Shown: in pieces, positions 21,103 to 30,848 of the stretch | How the letters are laid out: the number at the start of each line of letters is the position of its first letter | How positions within the stretch are numbered: the first letter of the stretch is position 1 | DNA from: Bugulina stolonifera | Taxonomy: Eukaryota > Bryozoa > Gymnolaemata > Cheilostomatida > Bugulidae | Assembly (NCBI GenBank): GCA_935421135.1 | Contig: OW285190.1 | Span: 10,736,501-10,800,500 of the forward strand | Direction of reading: 5' to 3' | Length of the DNA: 64,000 nucleotides | The notes under the pieces: generated by a model | Databases searched by the model: none | Told to the model about the DNA's origin: nothing | Seen by the model: the letters and a program-made list of their open reading frames with translations, nothing else | Position numbers and translations under genes: made by a program

Positions 21103-21762
21103 CTACTTATATTCCAGGGTATTCGGGATATATACAGTCATGGGAGAGTGCTCAGAAGCAAAATTACCGATCAGTCTAGCCCACTCCGGGGTTTCCTGGC
21201 GAAGATTCAAGAATAGAAAAGAGTGTGGCTTACGTGTAGCATCACTAAAAGCTTCTTGAACAGCTCTTGTACTCTGAGGAAAAGCCTGCTTTGCAAGATT
21301 GGTAACAGACATTCCGTCTCTGGGATTCTTGAACAAGAAAAAGTACTGCGAGTTTATTGACACTGTTCTATTATCTTTCGGGAAAAGGTTCTGTAGTAAG
21401 AAAAAGACGCTTATGTTCAGGTGGTGACTGAACTTTGTAAAGATTGCATTAGTAGTCTCTTTCCCCCCGACTTCACCCATCAAGTCATCAATGATGAGCC
21501 AGCGATTCTTCCCATCACGCTCTATATCCATTTCTACATCAATGAGTCCTGAATGAAACCTTACTTTATCCTTGTAATCCTCAAAGCGGCGTTGCCAAAC
21601 TCCATAGCAGTAAATGATTTCAACAGGAGTGGGTGAAGCAATTTCATCAACTCTCCTAATAAGACTAAATAGTAGTTCCGTTTTTCCACTCCCTGTTGGA
21701 CCACAGACTAGAGCTGTGAAGGGACTCTGCAAGCGAAGATCGATTTCTTGGTGTGGACGCAT
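21103..21762 (-). CDS. ATP: Polinton genome packaging ATPase (FtsK/HerA, A32-like), 219 aa
   Basis: Pumps DNA into preformed capsids in Polintons and related viruses. Walker A is GPTGSGKT at residues 21-28, preceded by the hydrophobic strand FTALVC. Walker B is WLIIDDLM at 89-96. A polar sensor strand FFLLQN lies at 121-126, followed by the family block SINSQYFFLFKNPRD at 136-150. The C-terminus ends with MTVYIPNTLEY. Size is normal for the family. The start MRPHQEIDLRLQSPF is typical; the frame overlaps the 3' part of a separate upstream ORF by ~98 bp. Intact. Confidence 0.93.
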   Translation of the reverse strand: MRPHQEIDLRLQSPFTALVCGPTGSGKTELLFSLIRRVDEIASPTPVEIIYCYGVWQRRFEDYKDKVRFHSGLIDVEMDIERDGKNRWLIIDDLMGEVGGKETTNAIFTKFSHHLNISVFFLLQNLFPKDNRTVSINSQYFFLFKNPRDGMSVTNLAKQAFPQSTRAVQEAFSDATRKPHSFLFLNLRQETPEWARLIGNFASEHSPMTVYIPNTLEYK

Positions 21763-22072
21763 GCTGATCCAGTTGAGTAGCTAATAGAGTTGTGTTTGTT
21801 TTTAAAAAGTGTCCTTGCTTAAGTACTCCTTTGTCTTTGCCATTGGGTGGTTCCCTATCACTTAGATATGTGTAAACTGATGGTGATAAAGATGAGCAAG
21901 AAAGTATAAATAGTATTATGATTATGTAGAATGTGAACTTCTTTCTTTTGTTGCTTCTCTCTCCTATTTGCTCCCTTCCCTCTTCAGCAGAGATAGCTAC
22001 TACTTCATCTAAGAGACCATCAGCCACATCTTCATAATTCTCATTTCTACATACTACCTCTTGCTTTGACAT
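21665..22072 (-). CDS. Unrecognised 135-aa single-span membrane ORF overlapping the ATPase
   Basis: An acidic N-terminus (residues 1-38) is followed by a basic KRKK stop-transfer signal, a hydrophobic span FYIIIILFILSCSSL at ~47-61, and a polar C-terminal region. That topology suits a type II or tail-type membrane protein. The last ~33 codons overlap the ATPase gene in another frame, so that part is constrained by the ATPase and may not be functional in itself. No family was recognised. A TATA-like AATAAAAGTGTATAG lies 30-45 bp upstream. It could be a virion membrane or cell-exit protein, but there is no direct evidence. Confidence 0.5.
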   Translation of the reverse strand: MSKQEVVCRNENYEDVADGLLDEVVAISAEEGREQIGERSNKRKKFTFYIIIILFILSCSSLSPSVYTYLSDREPPNGKDKGVLKQGHFLKTNTTLLATQLDQHASTPRNRSSLAESLHSSSLWSNREWKNGTTI

Positions 22073-22109
22073 CTTGCCCTTGTTTGAGAGAACGATTGGA
22101 ATCTATACA

Positions 22110-22116
22110 CTTTTAT
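22110..22116 (-). terminator. Polyadenylation signal overlapping the stop of the 442-aa gene
   Basis: On the - strand GAATAAAAG contains both the TAA stop codon and AATAAA. The same A/T-rich stretch may also serve as TATA for the 135-aa membrane ORF 40 bp further on. Confidence 0.4.
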
Positions 22117-23441
22117 TCATCATTACTTTCTCCTGTTGGAACCCACTGTGGCAGTTTACTATCTTCCCCTTCTGCTTTTGCATCATTATCATCTAGTTTG
22201 TTAGCCAGGTGGGGAATTATGTGATCAATAATTGATACACTATCCATTTTTTCTTCTTCTTCTTCTTTTTGCAAACGCTCGATTTCCATCATTAACCTCT
22301 CTTTTTCCATTCTTTCCTCTGTTAACTTTTTTTCTAAGAAGGCAATGCGATTTGTTCTTCTCTCTTTTCTTGCATCAATTCTCTGTTGCATCTCTAGTGC
22401 TTCTTTCCACCCCAGTGCTCCTGCCAATTCCACTTTCTTTAGTGCCAATTCTTGTTCTATCTTTCTAATCTCTTGTTCCCTTTTGTCACACATTTCAACC
22501 TCTTCTTTAGTTTCTACATGAGTTTGCTCTTCTATCATAATCTGCTTATTCTCTCCTGTTGAAGTCTCTCTCACTTCCACCCTAGCTTCTCCTGGTGAAG
22601 GGCTTCTTATCTCCTCTAACCCGTTTTTGGATGAATCTAGTTCTCCAATGTCACACATTTCAACCTCTTCTATCATAACCTGGTTAGTCTCTCCTGTAGA
22701 AGTCTCTCTCACCTCTAATCTAGCATCTCCTGGTGAAGGACTTCTTATCACCTCTAACCCATTTTTGGATGGATCTAGTTCTCCAAACAATCGCCCTGCA
22801 TATAGCGTATTACCTCTACTAAGAATTAAACCAGGGATGCTTTCTTCATTGTAACTCCTCTTCGCTCGCGATTTCTCCTTCCCATCCTCAAAGCGACATC
22901 TTCTTGCCCCATCCTTTAATATGTTCAATACTCTATGATAGAGTTCATTCTTTGAACCTTCCCCACCAGGTTCATTATCCAGATATAGTAAGAAGTGAGT
23001 GTTAAAAGTGGCCTCCGCTCCCACACCAGTTTCATCCCAGTTTCTATCTTCAATAATCTTCTCAACCTCCACTCTACACCAGGTTGACAACTCTGCATTC
23101 CTAAGAAGGAGTAAGGGAGAAGAAACGGATGCGTTTTTTGTTTCTACCATAGATGAAAATCTTGACCTAGCTCCTGTTAAGTCTTCATAACAAAGTGCCA
23201 TTTTCCTCAACTTTTCCTCTCCTATCTTAAAAGGGATATTCATAGAGAGTGAAAGTGTTCTAAAATAGATGGCAAGCTCTACCACTAAGGAATTATGAGC
23301 GAGTCTGTCAACCCAATACCACATCCATGGACTATTCGCTTCTTCGATATTACTTTTGATCATATAATCCCATACAGACTTCGGGAGGACTTCCTTTAAA
23401 AGTACATATCTCCCCGCTGCTCCTTTGGTGAGAAAAGACAT
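22113..23441 (-). CDS. Unrecognised 442-aa Polinton protein with internal duplication and coiled coil
   Basis: Right-most gene, in the position where many Polintons carry DNA polymerase, but with no polymerase, helicase or Walker motif that I can see. The N-terminal ~190 residues look globular, with an aromatic block SPWMWYWVDRLAH near residues 37-49. Residues ~219-320 contain a duplicated segment: GELD-SKNGLE-IRSPSPG-AR-EVRETSTGE occurs twice, each copy followed by an MIEE and VEMCD block. Residues ~325-400 are strongly charged heptads (KIEQELALKKVEL, EKERLMMEIERLQKEEEEE), a probable coiled coil. The tail is acidic. A TATAAAAG box lies at the inner edge of the right TIR. Its stop codon lies within an AATAAA signal. 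Confidence 0.75.
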   Translation of the reverse strand: MSFLTKGAAGRYVLLKEVLPKSVWDYMIKSNIEEANSPWMWYWVDRLAHNSLVVELAIYFRTLSLSMNIPFKIGEEKLRKMALCYEDLTGARSRFSSMVETKNASVSSPLLLLRNAELSTWCRVEVEKIIEDRNWDETGVGAEATFNTHFLLYLDNEPGGEGSKNELYHRVLNILKDGARRCRFEDGKEKSRAKRSYNEESIPGLILSRGNTLYAGRLFGELDPSKNGLEVIRSPSPGDARLEVRETSTGETNQVMIEEVEMCDIGELDSSKNGLEEIRSPSPGEARVEVRETSTGENKQIMIEEQTHVETKEEVEMCDKREQEIRKIEQELALKKVELAGALGWKEALEMQQRIDARKERRTNRIAFLEKKLTEERMEKERLMMEIERLQKEEEEEKMDSVSIIDHIIPHLANKLDDNDAKAEGEDSKLPQWVPTGESNDE

Positions 23442-23493
23442 GTTTGCTATGACTAAGTCTTCTTTGTATTAATACTATCATCAGTCAAACTTA

Positions 23494-23503
23494 TCTTTTA
23501 TAG
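23494..23503 (-). promoter_or_regulatory. TATA box at the inner border of the right TIR
   Basis: On the - strand the TIR ends GGGACTATAA and the unique sequence continues AAGATAAG, making a consensus CTATAAAAG. It lies ~55 bp before the ATG of the 442-aa gene. With the CCAAT boxes of the TIR this forms a plausible promoter. The left TIR border reads CTATAATG and lacks the full consensus. Confidence 0.6.
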
Positions 23504-23816
23504 TCCCACCCCAGTGGAACTCGGAATGGGCGGCGGGCCGCTGCCTAGTCGCTTGGCCCGGTGGATACGGGGCACCGGCGTCGCCTCCACGTGTACGGTC
23601 GGCGCCGCACGCAACGTGGGCGGACGCGGCTTGACCGCCTCAAACGATTGGTCGTTCGGGTGAGTGGGGGTTGCGGGGGGGAGGGTGGGCGGCGGTGGAG
23701 GAGGGGTGGCGGTGATGACGGTGATGGCGACGGCGGCGGCGGCGGTGGTGGTGGTGGTGGTGGCGGCGGCGGCGGCGGTGGCGGTGGTGGTGGTGGCGGC
23801 GGTGGTGGTGGTGGCG

Positions 23817-23847
<31 letters not shown>

Positions 23848-24218
23848 TGGTGAGGGCGGTGGTGGTGGCGGCGGCGGCGGCGGTGGTGAGGGCGGCGGTG
23901 GCGGCGGCGGCGACGGCGGTGGCGCGGACGGGACGAGGGCGGTGGCGGGGAGGAGGGAGGAGTGGGAGGTGGGGGAGGGGGAGGGGAGGAGGGTGGGAAG
24001 GAGGAAGGGAAGGGGTCGTGGCCGGGTTCGGGGTCAAGTGTGCAAATGTTTTTTCGACCAATCAGAAGGGGGGATTTTGGGGTGACCTTGGCAAGGTCGT
24101 GTGCAAAATTTTTGTGCTCTTCTGTGATTGGTTGAAATCGGAAATACCGGCTTGTGATTGGTTGAAAACAGGGGTCAATGAGTGCGTGTCTGTCTAGAAG
24201 TGCACTGACTATACTACT
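23498..24218 (-). repeat. Polinton right terminal inverted repeat, 721 bp
   Basis: Inverted copy of 13382-14103, one base shorter because of a G7 versus C8 run. Here the + strand is G-rich (GGT/GGC triplets and a GGGGAGG-type purine tract at about 23940-24010). The strand whose 3' end is at the element tip is therefore the G-rich one at both ends. Confidence 0.95.
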
Positions 24219-24224
24219 GTTATT
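24219..24224. repeat. Target site duplication, right copy (GTTATT)
   Basis: Matches 13376-13381 exactly and directly abuts the right TIR. Confidence 0.9.
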
Positions 24225-25480
24225 GAATGTCAATAAAAGAATGCACAAAGTGATTGTCCAATCAGATTTATCACTGCCAATGGTTTCATGCCACTAAAAT
24301 TGACCAATCTGTCAGTGTAAAAGTAAAAGTCCATTTGTTTCTGCCCATAGTCACAGAGACATGTAATGTACAATCATGTTATGATGATTAAAATACTTCT
24401 CCATGCCCAGCAAAGGGTGCAGATTTCTGGCATAACTGAATCAGTGCTACAAAGCGATCTTCATGATTATACATAATATTATTATTTATGATAATAATGC
24501 GTAATGCAAACCATTGCTGGTCAAGCATATTAAGATACAGTGTATCTACCAATGCCTCTTTTTTTACAAATTCAAGGTTGTTTGTGCTTCTAACAACACT
24601 GTTGTGTTTTGAAGTTCATATTTAATTAATTTTTCTTTCAGATGGCAGATTCCTTGTTCAAAGTTGGTTCAAGTCCGCCAGTTTATAATTCATTGAGCTC
24701 TAGGCAGCAATTTTCAATGTTTTTACCATGCGATCATTGTGACCAGAGATGGTTCAGCGCATTCATTTAATGTATGTATGCTGCCGAAAGGGTTTTGAAA
24801 TGGAATTATTGTAGGGTGATGATAAGTGTAGATCATGCAATAGTTATCAAATTCTGATCTATTATTATAATAAAACAAGTAACATTTGCACCCTATCGGT
24901 GTTCAATTAGAATTGACAATGATGAATGGTGTCCACTGCTATATTACTGCAGATTGCATTCTCAGTTAATTTTATTGTGTATTTACAATGTACATTGTAC
25001 TGTACTAATATATTCTAGAAATTTACAGCTGCTGTAACAGTTCAATTTTAGATAGATATTTCAATCATGTTGTCCAGTGTTCTACTCCTAACATTAACAG
25101 TACATGGAGTTGCATTTATTTGTATAGGCATTTTATATTCATGACAACAACATGTACATTGTACAAAATCATGTACATCTTCCTAGATAATGGCACTAAA
25201 TAATAACGGAGTCATCTTCCCTATATTAACATTAGCGGTTATCCTCTCTTGGAGAAATAAATCACAAGTTGTATATATCCGCGGATAAAAAGTATTCATG
25301 AACTAACAGCAATATCAGCAATGTGTTTAATAATTTTGACATAATCTGTTAAAAAATATTATTAATGGTATCCATCTATAAAGAGAATATTAGTTCTAAT
25401 GTTGTGCATATAGGTATACCGAAGTATAGCTTGACCTTTGACTTTTGCAATAATCCATTGTGTTGAATTAATACACCTTA
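24225..25480. other. Spacer between Polinton and CREB-type gene
   Basis: AT-rich DNA without a supported gene. A 42-codon ORF starting at about 24642 after a T-rich AG site (MADSLFKVGSS...) is not supported by any family match and is left uncalled. Confidence 0.5.
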
Positions 25481-25587
25481 TTTAGGAAAACCTGAAGCTG
25501 ATGACGCTCCAGATTTCAGCTGACGTGAAACCTACGTGTCCAGTGAAAATACTCCAATATCGCTGACGAAAAATACGTAGTTGGTGG
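25481..25587 (+). promoter_or_regulatory. Putative 5' noncoding exon of the CREB gene with three TGACG sites
   Basis: The segment ends at a strong donor (GTGG then GTAAGT at 25588). TGACG CRE half-sites occur at 25502, 25521 (as TGACGTGA, one base from the full CRE) and 25564. It could splice to the acceptor TTTCAG at 27045, which precedes the start codon. The transcription start is not defined from sequence. Confidence 0.4.
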
Positions 25588-27070
25588 GTAAGTTAGTGTA
25601 CACAATAGGGGAATGCCCACACGTGTAAAGAAAAGATGTTTGTTTGTTATAACAATTCTTTGCTGACACGACAGTTTTTGCTTTCTCAAATTAAATTGAA
25701 ATCACGGAAATCTCGCTTTTCATTAAAAATCAAAATGGGAGGCGGACACTAGTTTTTAGTCAATCCGATTCTCCCCACTCAGTCACTGGCGATGCAGTTG
25801 GCAGACTCAAAGTCAATCGTCGATTCAAGGTGATACTTAATGCATCCTTGTTGAGTAATACTACTTTACTAACTAATAAATAAAATCAAACTGATGCCAT
25901 ACGATACTACTTGCACAACATTTAATATAAAATAATTTAAAATTAGTATTCTATTGTAGAAAGAACCACATGTTGATATTCGCATTACGTTTGTCGGTTT
26001 GACACCATTACATTGAAATATAAAGTTATTGAGACAACAAGGACACTGAAATAATTCGAACTGGGGTAGCAATCACAAGACTAGAATAATCCATACTACA
26101 TGATTTATACTACTAAACTATGACTATCAACCCTCCTCTGCGACCCAAACGCAATAGCTAGTAAAGTATGACTCCATACATTATACTCGTGCTACTTCAC
26201 GACACCGATCCTCAATTGGTAGTCATGGTTCTTGTTCATAGGTTACTGCATCTAAATCCGAATTGGAGGATGGAGATGTTGATTCATAATCAAAAGTTAA
26301 GGACTTGCACTAGAGGTTTATGGTTAAATAGTTAATTTATAGAATATAGTGTGTAGGCGAGTGTATGCCTAATAGCTATTTAGGCCTTCTAAACCGCTAT
26401 AAGCGAGGTAATAGGCCTAGCCCAGCATTTTTAATTTAGCATACATTGTACTTCGTAGTTGTATTAAATTGACATAAAATATAATGTCATATGGCATAAG
26501 TAATGATTTATTTCAATAATATTTTGGGCCCAAATTTCGTATTTATTAAATTGAAATTTTACAGCATAACTCAAGTGTAAAGAATCTGATAGTGGTATCG
26601 CAAATTATGAACCAAATATGAACTTTCTGAGCATGGCAAAAGGCATGTGCTTGTCTGCACCTTCATTACTACCACTAATCCAATTATCCAAAGCCTCAAA
26701 CAGGCTAGGGAAGTAGTTGGAGATGAGAACAAACATGTTCTCTTGTTGTTAGAGGACGCATCAAAATGGGAATATTGTACATGTATTATCAAGTTCCAGC
26801 TAGAACTCCATATGTGTTATTATTATTTCTAGACACTAACAACACTGTTTATGGTAAACTACCTTGAGAAAAAACTGACTGGGTTGTTCCTCACACAAAT
26901 AGGTGAGAGGCTTTAGATTATCGTTTAGTTTGAAATTTAGTGATGCACATACATACACACACATTGTTAGTCCGTTATATATAGACGGCATTCATTTAAT
27001 ATTGTGTAATGTAAGTGGGTGTATATATTAATTTTATTGTTTCAGTTTCACTGACTGACTCTACCATGAT

Positions 27071-30000
27071 ATGGACAATCTAGGCGACGAGGAAAACTCC
27101 AGTGTAGGTAGATTAACACAAATTGTAGTATTCTTTGCTAGCCATGATGGGGTGTAATGTAGACCATATAGCCTATGTCAGAATCAATCTGCGCTAGAAA
27201 ATTTCCGGTTGGCTGACTGGGTATATTTGGGGGGGGGGGGGTGCGATTAGTTTCACATTTTACTAATACCGACCAGTTTTTTACCGAATTATGCGATAAT
27301 ACAAGTAGTGCACTGTGAGAGTGAAGGTGATTGTAGGATCTAGTGTATGTTACAGTCTTATGGTGAACAAGAGGATCAGGATAACGCTGCACGTCGAGAG
27401 CTGCTAAATCGCAGACCTTCATATAGAAAGATTCTGAACGACCTGTCGGGTGGTGGCGGCTCCGGTATGATGGGAGACAAGATCCAGGAGGAAGATGATA
27501 GTAACGACAGTGGAGAGGACAGCAGTAGTCAGATGGTGTACAACAGTGGCAATAACAATGCCGTCGGTAGGTAGACAAGTTATACATGCTTCTGTAATAA
27601 TGTTCTTCTCGATCTGTATAATATGACAGAAAAATAACCAATAATTTCATTAAACTGTATAATACTTGAATATTTATTATGCAAGAGCTTATGCCATCGG
27701 TTGTTGTAAACAACTTCTAGGAAACAGGCCTGACTATATTAGAAAAGTAATTATGCATTAGCAAATATACTATACACAGTCCTAAAGTTTAAAGCTCATG
27801 CTTTCTACCTTGGTACTTTTTAGACCAACTGTGTGTCTATTTATTTAGCCTGTGTTCTAATCTATTCTACATTGCTGACTCTGTGATAGTTGTGTAACAC
27901 TTGCTTTATCAATATCATTATTACTTTATCAATAATAGTTACATATTTAGTAAGAGTACAGTTACATGTATATCCGACTGGCGCTACATGACTTGTACAT
28001 ATATCAGATTTATATTGTTGTTGTTGTTACATATATGTATATTACTCATACGGCGATCACGTAGCAATGTTTAGTGTTAATGCAGATATTAGAATATTAG
28101 CATATCTCAGTATAGCAACACGTCATATTGACGTCATCGTGCCTTCTATTGATATGTAGCTGGGTTACTGGATAAAGTAGTGACAGTACATTATATGTAT
28201 GTATAATAATATATTATATCCGTATTATGTCAAGTGTATTGTATGGATGAAGTACTAACTTATCAAATATCTAATAGAGCGTATCTGCAGCCCTGAATAT
28301 TGCAGCTTGGTCATCTATACAATAATCATATATACATACACTGTATAATAATATAATATTCTATTATATAAAGTAGTGCGGAGGTACGTAGAGGACCAGA
28401 TAATAGTAACGGCTGCTAGTGCGTAGTACTGGTAGTCAATAGTACATGTTGTTATTGCTATGAGCTGTATACTAATACCCTTCTAGTGATCCCAGCTGGT
28501 GCTATACAGATCACAGATGGAAATGGTCACGGTCTCCAGACCCTTACTATGAGCAACAGTGACCCGGCTGTGTCCAGTTCAGGTAAGGCTATCATATTAT
28601 ATCTTCACATCCTTTTGCTCTGATGAAATTATTATCAAAGCACAAACTTCTCTTTAGTGCAAAACAATATTCTGAAATTTACATGTTGAGTGTGAATGGT
28701 GTTACAGGAAGTTGTGTTCCCATGTAGAAAATCTAGTTTGTATCACACTGCTTGACTTTATACTCTGTTTGCAGGTACAACTATAGTTCAGTACGCTCAA
28801 GGACCAGACGGTCAGCTCCTCATACCTGCAGGGTCAGCATACCAGCTGAGCACACTAGGAGGGCCCAGCGTACTCATGGCAACTGGTAGTGGGGTAGGAG
28901 AAGAAGCCTCCAGAAAACGAGAGCTCCGTTTGCTCAAAAACAGGTTAGCCTCAGTGTAAGGGTTATTTTGGAGATGGTGTTCACTGTGTGTTCTAGTGTG
29001 TAGATTCTATATTATATGTAATACAAGAGCTCATCCATCCTATTTACATTATTCATTCAAACATCTTATTTACCCACGCCACTTATCCACTGTAATGTAC
29101 ATGTAATACCACTCTAGATAGTTTTGCGCACCATTTCTATTTCTTTATGTAGGCTACACATAATTACACATGAATCCATTGATTGTGTTAAATTTGGTTA
29201 GAGCTGAGAATAAAGACGAGATCTTATAAGATAGGCAGTGATTAGTAGAGACCAGGATATGTCGGCACAGTAACAAGTGATTCCATGTGGGGATTACTAG
29301 TGTTGATTCTCATTGCTCCAACATATCAGCTGAAAATATTGTGCGTACTAGAATTTTTTTTCAAGTATAGAAAGGGGGCTTGCGATAATGCCAGTAAAAA
29401 TAAAGAAGTTGAACAAAACTTGGTATTATCAGGAATCTCTTGGCTCTACCTAGAATACAGGTTCAGGTTCAGAAATATAAAAGTGGGTCAATTTCAAATT
29501 TGCAATATACATGTATAGTTGATGTGGTCATCTCGAACTTTTTTCCTCATTTTGCCAGCCCAAAGGTACCTTCCACTTACATGTACTCTGGATATTTGGT
29601 GATGATTCACTTAGGTGTCTAGAAAAATAGACTGAAGTTTTTCTCAGACCTCCCTCAGACAGAATAAAGAAGTCTGGTATAATGAGTAAAGCAATAGAGA
29701 CACGAGCACGTTTACACCTCAACATGTTTGAGTCAACTGGGTCACTAGTTAGGACGACCAATCATATGGGGATTTTACCTTCACTGCTCTCGCTAATCGT
29801 GGAAGTGAAATTGATGATTATAGCATAATTGTGCAACCTAGCTCTGCTGTGTTATGGTATTCCGTGTTGCCAAAGAAAGGAAAAACGATACCAGTGTATG
29901 ATGTAATAGATGCTATCTGGTTGTTTCAAATATACATGTATAACATGCTCTGAAACGTAAAAACCAGTATATTTTGTACTGTAATAATTTCAATGTTGTA

Positions 30001-30213
30001 ACATTGTAATGTTATATCTACTGTATACATTTTCACTATATGTTTATTTATTATAGGGAAGCTGCCAAGGAATGTAGGAGAAAGAAAAAGGAATATGTAA
30101 AATGTTTAGAGAACAGAGTTGCAGTCTTAGAGAATCAAAATAAAGCTTTGATTGAAGAACTGAAGAGTCTCAAGGAGCTCTACTGTCAGAAAGACTCAGT
30201 TGGCATGTTGTAG
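27071..30213 (+). CDS. CREB/CREM/ATF1-type bZIP transcription factor, 5 coding exons
   Basis: cAMP/PKA-responsive activator binding TGACGTCA sites as a dimer in the nucleus. Exons: 27071-27103, 27356-27566, 28487-28582, 28775-28943, 30057-30213; about 221 aa. The kinase-inducible domain is complete: RRELLNRRPSYRKILNDLS carries the PKA site equivalent to Ser133 and the CBP-binding helix. A short Gln/Gly-containing region (IPAGAIQITDGNGHGLQTL, then IVQYAQGPDGQLLIPAG) resembles the Q2 segment. The C-terminus has the basic region (KNREAAKECRRKKKEYVKCL) and leucine zipper (VAVLENQNKALIEELKSL). The last intron splits the basic region at KNR/EAA, as in vertebrate CREB/CREM genes. A five-codon upstream ORF starts 5 bp before this ATG. 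The protein is shorter than vertebrate CREB1 (about 340 aa), with no large Q1 domain. Confidence 0.95.
27229..27241 (+). repeat. Poly-G tract (G13) in CREB intron 2
   Basis: Uninterrupted run of 13 G in an otherwise AT-rich intron, 115 bp before the KID exon. Confidence 0.8.
28119..28136 (+). promoter_or_regulatory. Intronic full CRE (TGACGTCA) with adjacent half-site
   Basis: TGACGTCA is present at 28129-28136, with CACGTCA ending 3 bp earlier. Both lie in the intron between the KID exon and the following exon of the CREB-type gene. CREM in vertebrates has an intronic promoter with clustered CREs that makes the repressor ICER. A similar role here is inference. Confidence 0.45.
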
Positions 30214-30848
30214 GACTGAGTTACTGGTGTAGTGGTCATTGGCAGTGCCTGGTTGTCATAGCAACGCCTTACAAATAGCACTTTGTACATTGTACACGCA
30301 TATATACAGTGTGTAGACTACGTGAATAAGTCAGGACAACTAGGGTTAAACTGACTAGAAGTAGTCTTATTATTTTCCTATTTTCAGCTCTCTATACTTT
30401 CATCAGATAATATATTTTTTTCAGGTTATGGTTTCCATAGTAACCTATGGAAACATTTTGCTGATACATTTATTATTTAGGAGACTACTTGGTCCACTTA
30501 CTGATTGAATGACACTACATTATCGTACATTTATGCATTTCTAAAATAATATGAGTATTATACTGTAAATGTTCATGAGTCTGGAGGTTAGTGTACAGTT
30601 ATATTACAATAGAGATAATATTGACTTGATACTTGGACTAGTTTGTTATGCCATGTATTTACTGTTTACATGTACAATAATACATAGTCCACCAAATCCA
30701 AGAGCTTCTTTTTATAGATACCTACTCCTGCTACAATATAATATACATATTATAGTCCAAATTGAAAGTAGTAATTGTAGTCACTAAGTGAGATTTCTGA
30801 TCATACACACAGGGTCTTTCTTTCCATTGTCTTAAAATTGTATTGTTG
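30214..30848. other. 3' flank between CREB gene and convergent unknown gene
   Basis: 3' UTRs of two convergent genes. A short inverted motif around 30425-30450 (GGTTTCCATAG / CTATGGAAAC) is the only structure seen; it could be a transcript hairpin. Confidence 0.5.

Larger units (their letters stand above)
13382..24218. mobile_element. Maverick/Polinton-type element lacking a recognisable PolB, 10,837 bp
   Basis: The ends are long terminal inverted repeats starting AGTAGTATAGTCAGTGCAC, and the element is flanked on both sides by GTTATT (13376-13381 and 24219-24224). Long TIRs with 6-bp duplications are typical of Polintons. Inside, on the - strand from right to left, are: an unknown 442-aa protein, a membrane ORF, packaging ATPase, two small proteins, chromodomain integrase, penton-like protein, a small basic protein, major capsid protein and adenain-like protease. 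One small + strand ORF sits near the left end. All frames are open and the TIRs are nearly identical, so the insertion is young. Typical Polintons are 15-20 kb and carry a ~1000-aa protein-primed polymerase. No such ORF, and no room for one, exists here. Confidence 0.95.

Noticed and set aside
27138..27713. 191-aa - strand ORF
   Set aside because: Runs antisense to the KID exon of the CREB-type gene and has no family resemblance.
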